Assembly (NCBI GenBank): GCA_036661515.1
Contig: JAVWYO010000053.1
Coordinates: 1-13,332 of the forward strand
Length of the DNA stretch: 13,332 nt
Direction of reading: 5' to 3'
From: HGM05232 sp036661515
GTDB taxonomy: Bacteria; Bacteroidota; Bacteroidia; Bacteroidales; Muribaculaceae
Translations under genes and position numbers: made by a program
The notes under the pieces: model-generated
Seen by the model: only the letters and a program-made list of their open reading frames with translations
Told to the model about the DNA's origin: nothing
Databases searched by the model: none
Part shown: piece after piece, positions 7,411-13,332 of the stretch
Layout: each line of letters begins with the position of its first letter
Position numbering within the stretch: the stretch's first letter is position 1

Positions 7411-8496
7411 ATGAATATCTATCATTTGATTTCAAATAAAGTGTGGGGAGGTGGAGAACAATATGTTTATGACCTGTCCAAAAAGCTTATAGCAGATGAT
7501 AATTATGTTGAAATTGTTTGTCGGAATAATCCTGCTATAATCACGCCCTTTAGAGGTCTTGAGATACCAATCTCTACACTTCCATTAAAGGGGCTCACAG
7601 ATGTAAATAGTGCAAGGCGTCTTGCTCGCATTATAAGGAAAGGCGAAAATATAGTGCATGTGCATAATTTTAAAGACGCATTTACTGCGTGCGTTGCTCG
7701 TAATTTATCTCAAAACAGTGATGTAAAGGTGATTTTGACTCGCCACTTGGTTAAGCGTGGAAAAAATAGCGTAGTGTATCATAAGCTATATAAAAGCCTT
7801 GATTGCATAATATTTGTTTCAAACATAGCAAAAGATATATTTTTATCGGGTCACCCTAAGATTGATACTAAAAAGATAGTGGTACTTCATAATAGTATTC
7901 TTCCATGTAAAAGTGTTGCTGATGTTGCTGATATAAGAGTAAAATATTCAATTCCACAGACCAAAGCGTTGATTATGTATCATGGACGGTTGGTTAAAGA
8001 AAAAGGCGTTGATATATTACTTAGGGCGTTGAGCCAATTGGATAGAAATAGATTTCATTTGATAATTGCAGGCACAGGAAATGAGCATTATAGTGATGTG
8101 CTTCATGACATTATTGTTTCTAATAGGTTGCAAGATAATGTAACGTTTTTGGGGCATGTCGAAGCCGTACAACCAATAATAGGTCAATGTGATTTTGGAG
8201 TGCTTCCATCGGTTGGCAGAGAATCTCTTGGCTTGTCAAATATGGAGTATATGATGATGGGAAAGGCGCAAATATGCTCAAATAATGGTGCTCAACCCGA
8301 ATATCTTGATAATGGAGTAACAGCAATGCTTATTGAGCCAGAAAAGCCCTTTTTACTTGCCTCAGCAATCGATGAGCTATTGAATGCTCCCGACACATGC
8401 AAATTAATGGGGCAGAAAGCTAAACTGAAATTTGATGCAGAATTGAGCTATTCTCATTTTTATTGTGAAATGACCGATATTTATAGAAAGTTATAG
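7411..8496 (+). CDS. GT4-family glycosyltransferase
   Basis: This 361-residue retaining, GT-B-fold glycosyltransferase uses a nucleotide-sugar donor. Visible features are the N-terminal glycine loop WGGGEQYVYDL (12-22), the start of the donor-binding domain at YHGRLVKEKGVDILLRA (190-206), the GTG of the next strand (221-223) and the GT4 EX7E motif with E271 and E279 (ESLGLSNME). It ends with the usual C-terminal crossover helix. There is no signal peptide or strong membrane segment, so it is probably a peripheral protein at the inner membrane. It lies 6 bp after the WaaE-like gene and 1 bp before the kinase gene, which places it in the same pathway, most likely lipooligosaccharide core assembly. 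The sugar transferred is unknown. Confidence 0.92.
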   Translation: MNIYHLISNKVWGGGEQYVYDLSKKLIADDNYVEIVCRNNPAIITPFRGLEIPISTLPLKGLTDVNSARRLARIIRKGENIVHVHNFKDAFTACVARNLSQNSDVKVILTRHLVKRGKNSVVYHKLYKSLDCIIFVSNIAKDIFLSGHPKIDTKKIVVLHNSILPCKSVADVADIRVKYSIPQTKALIMYHGRLVKEKGVDILLRALSQLDRNRFHLIIAGTGNEHYSDVLHDIIVSNRLQDNVTFLGHVEAVQPIIGQCDFGVLPSVGRESLGLSNMEYMMMGKAQICSNNGAQPEYLDNGVTAMLIEPEKPFLLASAIDELLNAPDTCKLMGQKAKLKFDAELSYSHFYCEMTDIYRKL

Positions 8497-8497
8497 C

Positions 8498-9247
8498 GTG
8501 ATAAAGACTAAGATTGTAATAAATCCACGATATGAACATTTACGTGATTACATCACATCTATTCCATCAAAAAATGGGAAGTGTGGTGCAATAATCTATG
8601 ATGCTCGTAATAAGATATATCAAGATGTTGTAGAAAAGGAAAACGTATCGATAAAATGCTTTCGCACGCCTTCAGCGATAAATCGCGTAATATACACTTT
8701 CTTTCGCCATAGCAAGGCTCGACGCTCATTTGATAATGGTGTTAAGCTGACGGAGCTTGGCGTTGGCACAGCTACTCCTATTGCGTATATTGAGGTATAT
8801 AAGGATTTGCTTATAGAAAAGAGTTACTATATATGTGAAATGCTGGTGGCTCATGATATACGCTGGTGGGATAAAATATTGAATTGTGAAGAAGTGCTTG
8901 ACCATGCTGCACAGTTTATGGCAGAGTTACATGAAAAAGGAGTGTTTCACAAGGATTTTTCGCCTGGTAATATATTATATGATGATAATTTTAATTTCTA
9001 TCTCATTGATATTAATCGGATGAAATTTAATATTACAAATCATCACTTATTGATGGAAAACTTCAAGTGCCTGCACGATAGTCCAGAAGAGACGGCTCGT
9101 ATAGCTCGATTATATGCAAAGCATGCTAATGCCACAGACGTTGATGCGATAGTTGGCGAGGCGCTTACTGCTCGGAGAACCTATAAAGAGAAACAGGCAT
9201 TAAAACGAAGGATAAAAACATTATTCAAACATAAACGCTATGGGTAA
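8498..9247 (+). CDS. Kdo/WaaP-family lipopolysaccharide core sugar kinase
   Basis: This 249-residue kinase-like protein is predicted to phosphorylate a sugar (Kdo or another core residue) of lipid-A-linked core, using ATP at the cytoplasmic face. Kinase elements are a candidate ATP-binding lysine K53 (VSIKCFR) and the catalytic loop H151-K-D153-F-S-P-G-N158. The metal-binding aspartate D171 sits in LIDINRM, replacing DFG as is usual in Kdo/WaaP kinases. A basic C-terminus (KRRIKTLFKHKR) may contact the membrane or acidic lipid A. The gene uses a GTG start 1 bp after the GT4 stop codon, and its 3' end overlaps the next glycosyltransferase by 8 bp, so expression is probably coupled. Bacteroidota usually lack heptose in the core, so a Kdo target is more likely than the heptose used by enterobacterial WaaP. 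That is inference. Confidence 0.88.
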   Translation: MIKTKIVINPRYEHLRDYITSIPSKNGKCGAIIYDARNKIYQDVVEKENVSIKCFRTPSAINRVIYTFFRHSKARRSFDNGVKLTELGVGTATPIAYIEVYKDLLIEKSYYICEMLVAHDIRWWDKILNCEEVLDHAAQFMAELHEKGVFHKDFSPGNILYDDNFNFYLIDINRMKFNITNHHLLMENFKCLHDSPEETARIARLYAKHANATDVDAIVGEALTARRTYKEKQALKRRIKTLFKHKRYG

Positions 9248-10025
9248 GATTTCGGCAGTCGTTAATACATATAATGCCGAGAAATATCTCGACAAAGTAC
9301 TACAAAGCCTTCAAGGGTTTGATGAAATTGTGGTGTGTGACATGGAAAGTACTGATAATACGCTTGTTATTGCACATAATTATGGTTGCAAGATAGTAAG
9401 CTTTCCAAAGGATAAATACACCTTTGTAGAGCCTGCACGCAACTTTGCAATTCAATCGGCCAGTAATGATTGGATTCTTGTAGTAGATGCCGATGAAATA
9501 ATACCTCAAGAGCTAAGAGAATACTTATATAATCTCATCGTTGAACCCACTCAACTTGGAGGATTGTATATTCCACGTAAGAATTTCTTTATGGGTCGAT
9601 TTATGCCATGTTATTATCCTGATTATATATTGCGTTTTTTGCGGAAAGAGGGTGCATTGTGGGAAGAGAAAGTGCATTCAATTCCAACGGTTAATGGGAA
9701 GATAGAACGAATACCTAAAGAGCGCAAAGAGCTTGCTATCATACATCTTGCGAATGATAGTTACTATGAATCGATACGCAAAATGAATGAATATACCGAA
9801 AATGAACGATTGAAACGTGCGCCTAAGTATCATTTTGGGCAAATGCTATATGCTCCACTCTTCCGTTTCTTTAAAACATATATTCTTAAAGGAGGTTTTC
9901 GAGCAGGTAGAGCTGGTTTTATACATGCCGTATTTGATGCCCAATATCACTTTAATGCTTTAGCTAAAATTGAAGAAACACGCCAAATATCGCGTGCTAA
10001 CAAGGATATAGATAAATACTTGTAG
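9240..10025 (+). CDS. Second WaaE-like GT2 glycosyltransferase (LPS/LOS core)
   Basis: This 261-residue GT-A enzyme is homologous in layout to the first gene of the operon. It shows the nucleotide-binding start SAVVNTYNAEKYLDKVLQSL (5-24), CDMESTDNT (33-41), FVEPARNFAI (62-71) in place of the FNGYGAQK block, and the metal-binding VVDADE (81-86). The C-terminal third is basic and aromatic (FFKTYILKGGFRAGRAGF), consistent with membrane association. Its start overlaps the kinase gene by 8 bp. It is the last gene of the operon, and its stop codon is only 2 bp from that of the convergent MATE gene. It probably adds a different residue from the first GT2, since the acceptor regions differ. Substrates are unknown. 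Confidence 0.9.
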   Translation: MGKISAVVNTYNAEKYLDKVLQSLQGFDEIVVCDMESTDNTLVIAHNYGCKIVSFPKDKYTFVEPARNFAIQSASNDWILVVDADEIIPQELREYLYNLIVEPTQLGGLYIPRKNFFMGRFMPCYYPDYILRFLRKEGALWEEKVHSIPTVNGKIERIPKERKELAIIHLANDSYYESIRKMNEYTENERLKRAPKYHFGQMLYAPLFRFFKTYILKGGFRAGRAGFIHAVFDAQYHFNALAKIEETRQISRANKDIDKYL

Positions 10026-10027
10026 AT

Positions 10028-11398
10028 CTATTTTGAATTTTGTTGTTGCCGTGCGGCAAGTTTTCGGAACTGCCATGTGATGAGTATTGCCGTGACTATT
10101 GTTGCGAGTAGATCCGATGTTGGGAATGAAGTCCACACGCCGTTAAGTCCGAAAAAATGAGGAAGAGTGAAGAGTAATGGAATTAGGAATATCACTTGCC
10201 TGGTAAGACTTAAAAATATTGATTTACCAGCCATTCCAAGAGATTGGAAGAAATTTGTTGATACAATTTGAAAACCTACCATCCAAAACATAACGATACT
10301 AAGACTTAATCCATTTGCTGTTACGGCTATAAGATGTTCGTCGGAGGTGAATGCGCGAGCTATCCAAGTTGGGAATAGCATAGCACCGAGCGACCCTAAC
10401 GTGCATATTACAGTAGCTGCCATTACCGACAATATAAAAGTCTTGCGTAAGCGATCAAAATGTCCCGAACCATAGTTGTATCCAATGATAGGTTGCATTC
10501 CCTGACAGACACCTATAACAATCATTACGAGCAATTGAGCGTAGGTTGTGAATATGCCAGCAGCAGCGACAGCCGCGTCGCTACCATATCGATATAGAGT
10601 GTTGTTGATAATCGCATTTATAGCGCTACCAGCAACGTTTATAAGAAATGGAGATGCGCCTATTGCTATGATAGACATGATAATAGGAAGTTGAAGGCGA
10701 TAAATACCTTTTTTGAAGTGTATTTCACTATTTAGAGAAAAGAAATGAGCCATTACAAACGCTGAAGAAATAGTCATAGATATATCGGTTGCAATTGCCG
10801 CCCCTTTAATCCCCATATCGAGAGCGAAAATAAAAATAGGAGCTAATATGATATTGCACCCAGCACCTATAAGCATTGTAACCATAGCTTTTTGTGGATA
10901 TCCAGAAGCACGCATAATGTTGTTGAATGAATAGCAAATATTCATCATAAACATGCCTGGAAGCAGATATACCATGAAATCGTGAGCATACGGAAGCGTT
11001 TTAGCACTTGCTCCGAATGTGATTAATATAGGGTCGAGAAATATTGCAAAAATAGTTAGATATACCGAAGCGATAGCAATAATAAGGATTAGGCTGTTTC
11101 CGAGTATTTGCTCAGCTTTAAGTTTGTCTTTCTGCCCCAAAACGATAGAAATTCTGGCGGAAGCCCCTACCCCAACAAGCATTCCTAAAGCGGCAGCGAG
11201 GTTCATAACAGGGAATGTTATAGCAAGTCCCGCAATAGCGTCGGCACCAACTCCTTGCCCAATAAAAATGCGGTCGATTACATTATAAAGCGACATTACA
11301 ACGGTTCCTACAATAGCTGGCAGGCTATATTTCCATAGGAGTTTGGCTATTGGCGCATTTTCGAGTTCCTTAAGGGTGTCTTTGCCGTTGTTCTGCAT
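10028..11398 (-). CDS. MATE-family multidrug/metabolite efflux transporter
   Basis: This 456-residue inner-membrane protein of the MATE family exchanges cations (Na+ or H+) for organic solutes, classically drugs or toxic metabolites. It has the family's twelve-helix, two-lobe layout. Recognisable blocks are LLWKYSLPAIVGTVVMSLYNVIDRIFIGQG near the N-terminus, then AIAGLAITFPVMNL, GVGASARISIVLG, and the second-lobe block CQGMQPIIGYNYG. The sequence resembles the MepA-like branch. The open frame reaches back to 11455, but those 19 extra residues would lie upstream of and across the -7 promoter box at 11427-11434. The methionine at 11398 (MQNNGKDTLKELENAP) starts the normal family N-terminus at the usual length. 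It has its own promoter and converges on the glycosyltransferase operon. Substrate not predictable. Confidence 0.93.
   Translation of the reverse strand: MQNNGKDTLKELENAPIAKLLWKYSLPAIVGTVVMSLYNVIDRIFIGQGVGADAIAGLAITFPVMNLAAALGMLVGVGASARISIVLGQKDKLKAEQILGNSLILIIAIASVYLTIFAIFLDPILITFGASAKTLPYAHDFMVYLLPGMFMMNICYSFNNIMRASGYPQKAMVTMLIGAGCNIILAPIFIFALDMGIKGAAIATDISMTISSAFVMAHFFSLNSEIHFKKGIYRLQLPIIMSIIAIGASPFLINVAGSAINAIINNTLYRYGSDAAVAAAGIFTTYAQLLVMIVIGVCQGMQPIIGYNYGSGHFDRLRKTFILSVMAATVICTLGSLGAMLFPTWIARAFTSDEHLIAVTANGLSLSIVMFWMVGFQIVSTNFFQSLGMAGKSIFLSLTRQVIFLIPLLFTLPHFFGLNGVWTSFPTSDLLATIVTAILITWQFRKLAARQQQNSK
10046..10064 (+). terminator. Weak candidate terminator for the glycosyltransferase operon, inside the MATE 3' coding end
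   Basis: TTGCC (10046-10050) and GGCAA (10055-10059) form a 5-bp hairpin with a GTGC loop, followed by GTTTT in the plus direction. It lies 20 bp after the last glycosyltransferase stop codon. The stem is short and the T-run brief, so this is only a possibility. No other terminator is visible between the convergent genes. Confidence 0.25.
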
Positions 11399-11426
11399 TC
11401 TTCGAATAAGTAAATTTTTAACTTGG

Positions 11427-11456
11427 CAAAGGTAATCAATTATTGCAAAGTGCAAA
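11427..11456 (-). promoter_or_regulatory. Probable promoter of the MATE gene
   Basis: On the minus strand, TTTG (11456-11453) is followed after 18 bp by TACCTTTG (11434-11427). The -7 box is perfect and the spacer is slightly shorter than the usual 19-21 bp. Transcription would start near 11420, about 22 nt before the ATG at 11398, which supports that start codon. Confidence 0.6.
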
Positions 11457-11480
11457 TAAATGATTGTTGCATTGTGAGTA

Positions 11481-12614
11481 TTATTTCTTAGTTTTAAGAA
11501 GATGTTTTGTCAAGAACTTACGCACAGGTTCGTCATAAAGTTTTAAACATAAATAAGCCAATACAATAGATCCAATAAATAGAGCTAACGCGCCAGGTAA
11601 AGATTGATAGAATGTTAGATTGTTATTCTTAACCCACGCATAGTATAGATATATAAACGGATAATGTACCATGTAAAGAGGATATGAAATATCTCCTAAG
11701 AATTTGCATACTCGTGTTGTCATTTTGTCGGTTGTCTTTCCAGAAGCCCCAATATAAACGATTAATGGGAAAATAATAGCAAAACAAATTGTGTCGTATA
11801 AGCCATTCATCCATAAATTATCAGCTCCTCCAATTCGAGGTACCGCCAACAAAAAGATGAGAGCTATACTTCCTATCCAGAATGCTCCTTTTACGTTAAT
11901 AGCTTTGAAAATACGCGATAGAAGCAATCCCGCTGAGAAGGAAAACATTAGTCGCAAGGAGCCTCCAAGAATGTTATCTCCATTCATTGAAAATCCCACG
12001 CATATATCGCCATAGGGTCCCCAAATAGCGAAAGCAGCCAAAGCGCACCCAGCAAGCAGAACTAATATTGTAAGTGCTTTTGTTGTAAGTTTGTGTATAA
12101 AAAATGCGTATAGAATATTGCCAATATATTCAAAAAATAAAGACCAGCTTGGACCATTAAGAGGATACATCTCACCCACGCCCCTAATTTCAAATCCCAG
12201 AGTAGCAGGTATAAGAAACACATTTATAAATGTAGCTATAAGAAGCATCGTTATAGATACTTTTGACACGTCCCAAACAGAGCAGCCCTGAGTGTAGAAC
12301 ATAATTGCTCCAATGATTGCTCCAATAACTACCATTGGGTGCAAGCGAATAAATCTACGCTTAATAAAATCTTTAATTTTCATTGTTTTCCAACGGTCGT
12401 CGTAGGCATACCCAACTACGAATCCCGAAAGGATAAAGAAGAAATCGACAGCCAAATATCCGTGATTTATTTGCTGATCTAAGTGGCTTGTGGCATAGGC
12501 TTCAAATATATGAAACCAAACGACGGTTAATGCTGCTACCCCACGTAATCCGTCAAGTATGTCATAATGTGGTTTAGTGTCGGCAAAAGCAGCCGCAGAT
12601 ATTTCAGTCTTCAT
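11481..12614 (-). CDS. Acyltransferase-3 family membrane O-acyltransferase (OafA/YrhL-like)
   Basis: This 377-residue multi-pass inner-membrane protein of the acyltransferase-3 family moves acetyl or other acyl groups onto exported sugars or lipids. Hallmarks are LDGLRGVAALTVVWFHIFEAY (20-40), with the catalytic-type histidine H35, then FFFILSGFVVGYAY (58-71) and RRFIRLHPM (85-93). About ten hydrophobic segments follow, ending in a basic tail. The length matches a stand-alone acyltransferase-3 domain with no fused SGNH esterase. Given the neighbouring core-glycan operon, O-acylation of a surface polysaccharide or lipooligosaccharide is likely, but the acceptor is inference. It lies 26 bp after the 178-residue protein gene. 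A perfect -7 promoter box in that gap ends only 7 nt before this ATG, suggesting a leaderless transcript. No later methionine would preserve the conserved N-terminus. Confidence 0.93.
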   Translation of the reverse strand: MKTEISAAAFADTKPHYDILDGLRGVAALTVVWFHIFEAYATSHLDQQINHGYLAVDFFFILSGFVVGYAYDDRWKTMKIKDFIKRRFIRLHPMVVIGAIIGAIMFYTQGCSVWDVSKVSITMLLIATFINVFLIPATLGFEIRGVGEMYPLNGPSWSLFFEYIGNILYAFFIHKLTTKALTILVLLAGCALAAFAIWGPYGDICVGFSMNGDNILGGSLRLMFSFSAGLLLSRIFKAINVKGAFWIGSIALIFLLAVPRIGGADNLWMNGLYDTICFAIIFPLIVYIGASGKTTDKMTTRVCKFLGDISYPLYMVHYPFIYLYYAWVKNNNLTFYQSLPGALALFIGSIVLAYLCLKLYDEPVRKFLTKHLLKTKK

Positions 12615-12621
12615 ATAGCTA

Positions 12622-12629
12622 CAAAAGTA
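12622..12629 (-). promoter_or_regulatory. -7 promoter box directly before the acyltransferase gene
   Basis: TACTTTTG on the minus strand (complement of 12622-12629) matches the Bacteroidetes -7 box TAnnTTTG perfectly and is identical to the box before the glycosyltransferase operon. No good TTTG is seen 19-21 bp upstream. Only 7 nt separate it from the ATG at 12614, so the transcript would start at or beside the start codon. The gene could instead be read through from upstream. Confidence 0.45.
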
Positions 12630-12640
12630 AATAAATTTTT

Positions 12641-13177
12641 TTACATAATTGTACTTAAAGCAATTTCTGCAAATTCATAGTACTCATTATTAGGTCGCAT
12701 GACGCATATTGCTTTTGTTAAAGTACTTCCTGCGCTCGCCCACAGAAGTATTTCATTGCCGTTTAATATAGCGATAGGGTTTTCATCACGGCTACGTGAA
12801 TATTCATTTGATTGAAGTATGGCCGTAGGAGATGAAGGTGAAATAAACTCCGTAACACTCCGTTTCCACGCCGACATTTTCCATTCCACTGGTCGCACAC
12901 AGTCAATGGGTAGAGCTACTGATTTCATTCCATTGTTTTCGTTTGTTATGACTAATTTTGTTGCAATATCAACGCATGGGAGCCACTGTGATGGAGCGTC
13001 ACTAAGTAGCTTTGAGTACCATTCACGTATCTGAAGTAAAAGATATTCGCCAATATCAATACCGTCATTGCGTTCAATGATACAATCCTTTCGCACTGGA
13101 TAAAGCTTTAACTTTAGTTTCCACAATTCCAACATTTCAGCTTCTGTGAGTCGAAGCATCTTTTCAATATTTTTCAT
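12641..13177 (-). CDS. Unrecognised 178-residue protein (possible phage connector-like fold)
   Basis: I do not recognise this gene with confidence. The 178-residue product has no signal peptide or membrane helix. An N-terminal helical half (residues 5-65) contains EAEMLELWKLKLKL and a segment rich in W, Y and L. A C-terminal half looks beta-rich: DIATKLVI (70-77), VALPIDCVRPVEWKMSAWKR (87-106), then SVTEFI, a serine/asparagine-rich stretch with Y-S-R-S-R, and NPIAILNG (133-140). The pattern of an LPxD(C) strand, a WKR-VTE strand and a later NPIA strand reminds me of head-tail connector or ring proteins of tailed phages of Bacteroidales. That is an impression from memory, not a match. It is the first of the minus-strand genes at this end, 26 bp before the acyltransferase. 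A -7 box (13194-13201) gives a leader of about 10 nt. No other phage gene is visible. Confidence 0.6.
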   Translation of the reverse strand: MKNIEKMLRLTEAEMLELWKLKLKLYPVRKDCIIERNDGIDIGEYLLLQIREWYSKLLSDAPSQWLPCVDIATKLVITNENNGMKSVALPIDCVRPVEWKMSAWKRSVTEFISPSSPTAILQSNEYSRSRDENPIAILNGNEILLWASAGSTLTKAICVMRPNNEYYEFAEIALSTIM

Positions 13178-13193
13178 AGTAAATCATTTTCTA

Positions 13194-13201
13194 CAAATTT
13201 A
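13194..13201 (-). promoter_or_regulatory. -7 promoter box before the 178-residue protein gene
   Basis: TAAATTTG on the minus strand (complement of 13194-13201) is a perfect TAnnTTTG box, 16 nt before the ATG at 13177. The predicted start is near 13187. No clear -33 TTTG is seen at the normal distance, so confidence is moderate. Confidence 0.45.
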
Positions 13202-13296
13202 CTACCCAGTGTTGTAAATAATGATGCTAAAAAAAGACTATTTTTGGTGTAGATATGGGTGTTTTTTTAATTTATTGATTGTTAGGTAGTTGGTAG

Positions 13297-13332
13297 GGGT
13301 ACGCACAGTACGCAGTGTACGCACCCTTTTTT
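13297..13332 (+). repeat. Three-unit 9-bp tandem repeat and imperfect hairpin followed by a T-run
   Basis: GTACGCACA (13299-13307), GTACGCAGT (13308-13316) and GTACGCACC (13317-13325) are three consecutive 9-bp units sharing GTACGCA. The same bases fold as an imperfect hairpin, 13297-13307 with 13316-13326 (9 of 11 pairs), followed by six T residues to the window end. It is strikingly GC-rich in AT-rich DNA. It could be a plus-strand terminator, a protein-binding array or the edge of an unseen element; no plus-strand gene precedes it in this window. Confidence 0.5.

Noticed and set aside
8498..9247. Kinase considered as a degenerate pseudokinase because DFG is absent
   Set aside because: Kdo/WaaP-type kinases normally carry a D-x-[DN] or similar motif instead of DFG. 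The lysine, HxD, asparagine and metal-binding aspartate are all present.
12091..12291. Open frame on the plus strand inside the acyltransferase gene
   Set aside because: It is antisense to a well-supported conserved membrane protein, and its translation has no recognisable features. The same applies to antisense frames at 4241-4483, 2348-2560, 8120-8326, 9300-9509 and 11019-11288.
13299..13325. Tandem repeat considered as a CRISPR fragment
   Set aside because: The units are 9 bp and contiguous with no spacers, unlike CRISPR repeats of roughly 24-40 bp with unique spacers.

Overview
The window looks like chromosome of a gut-type member of the order Bacteroidales (phylum Bacteroidota). The evidence is a SusC/SusD outer-membrane pair, AT-rich DNA, no Shine-Dalgarno-like boxes before the genes, and several promoters of the Bacteroidetes type (TTTG, about 20 bp, TAnnTTTG). 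I cannot name genus or species.

Layout, left to right. (1) 29-1043, minus strand: a self-contained two-gene unit with its own promoter (1012-1043) and terminator (about 21-63). It encodes a six-helix membrane protein and a small winged-helix regulator whose coding regions overlap by 8 bp. (2) 978-1447: a 470-bp divergent intergenic region holding both outward promoters, inverted and direct repeats, and a roughly 138-nt leader before the SusC-like gene. (3) 1448-6561, plus strand: a SusC-like TonB-dependent outer-membrane transporter and its SusD-like surface lipoprotein, closed by a strong terminator with a GAAA loop. No carbohydrate-active enzyme, peptidase, sigma/anti-sigma or hybrid two-component gene is visible beside them, so the substrate cannot be read from context. 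(4) 6585-10025, plus strand: a tight four-gene operon with its own promoter: WaaE-like GT2, GT4, Kdo/WaaP-type sugar kinase, second WaaE-like GT2. It probably builds and phosphorylates the lipooligosaccharide core. (5) 10028-13201, minus strand: a MATE-family transporter, an acyltransferase-3 membrane protein and a 178-residue protein I do not recognise, converging on the glycosyltransferase operon with only 2 bp between stop codons. (6) 13202-13332: a non-coding edge with a GC-rich three-unit tandem repeat that also folds as an imperfect hairpin before a T-run.

Functionally, most of the window concerns the cell envelope: nutrient import (SusCD), lipooligosaccharide core assembly (GT2/GT4/kinase/GT2), possible O-acylation of a surface glycan (acyltransferase-3) and export (MATE). 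I see no rRNA, tRNA, CRISPR array, transposase or integrase. I did not find a clearly new multi-gene system. The best leads are the membrane-protein/CxxC-regulator unit, the 178-residue orphan with the repeat beside it, the structured SusC leader, and the predicted leaderless acyltransferase transcript.
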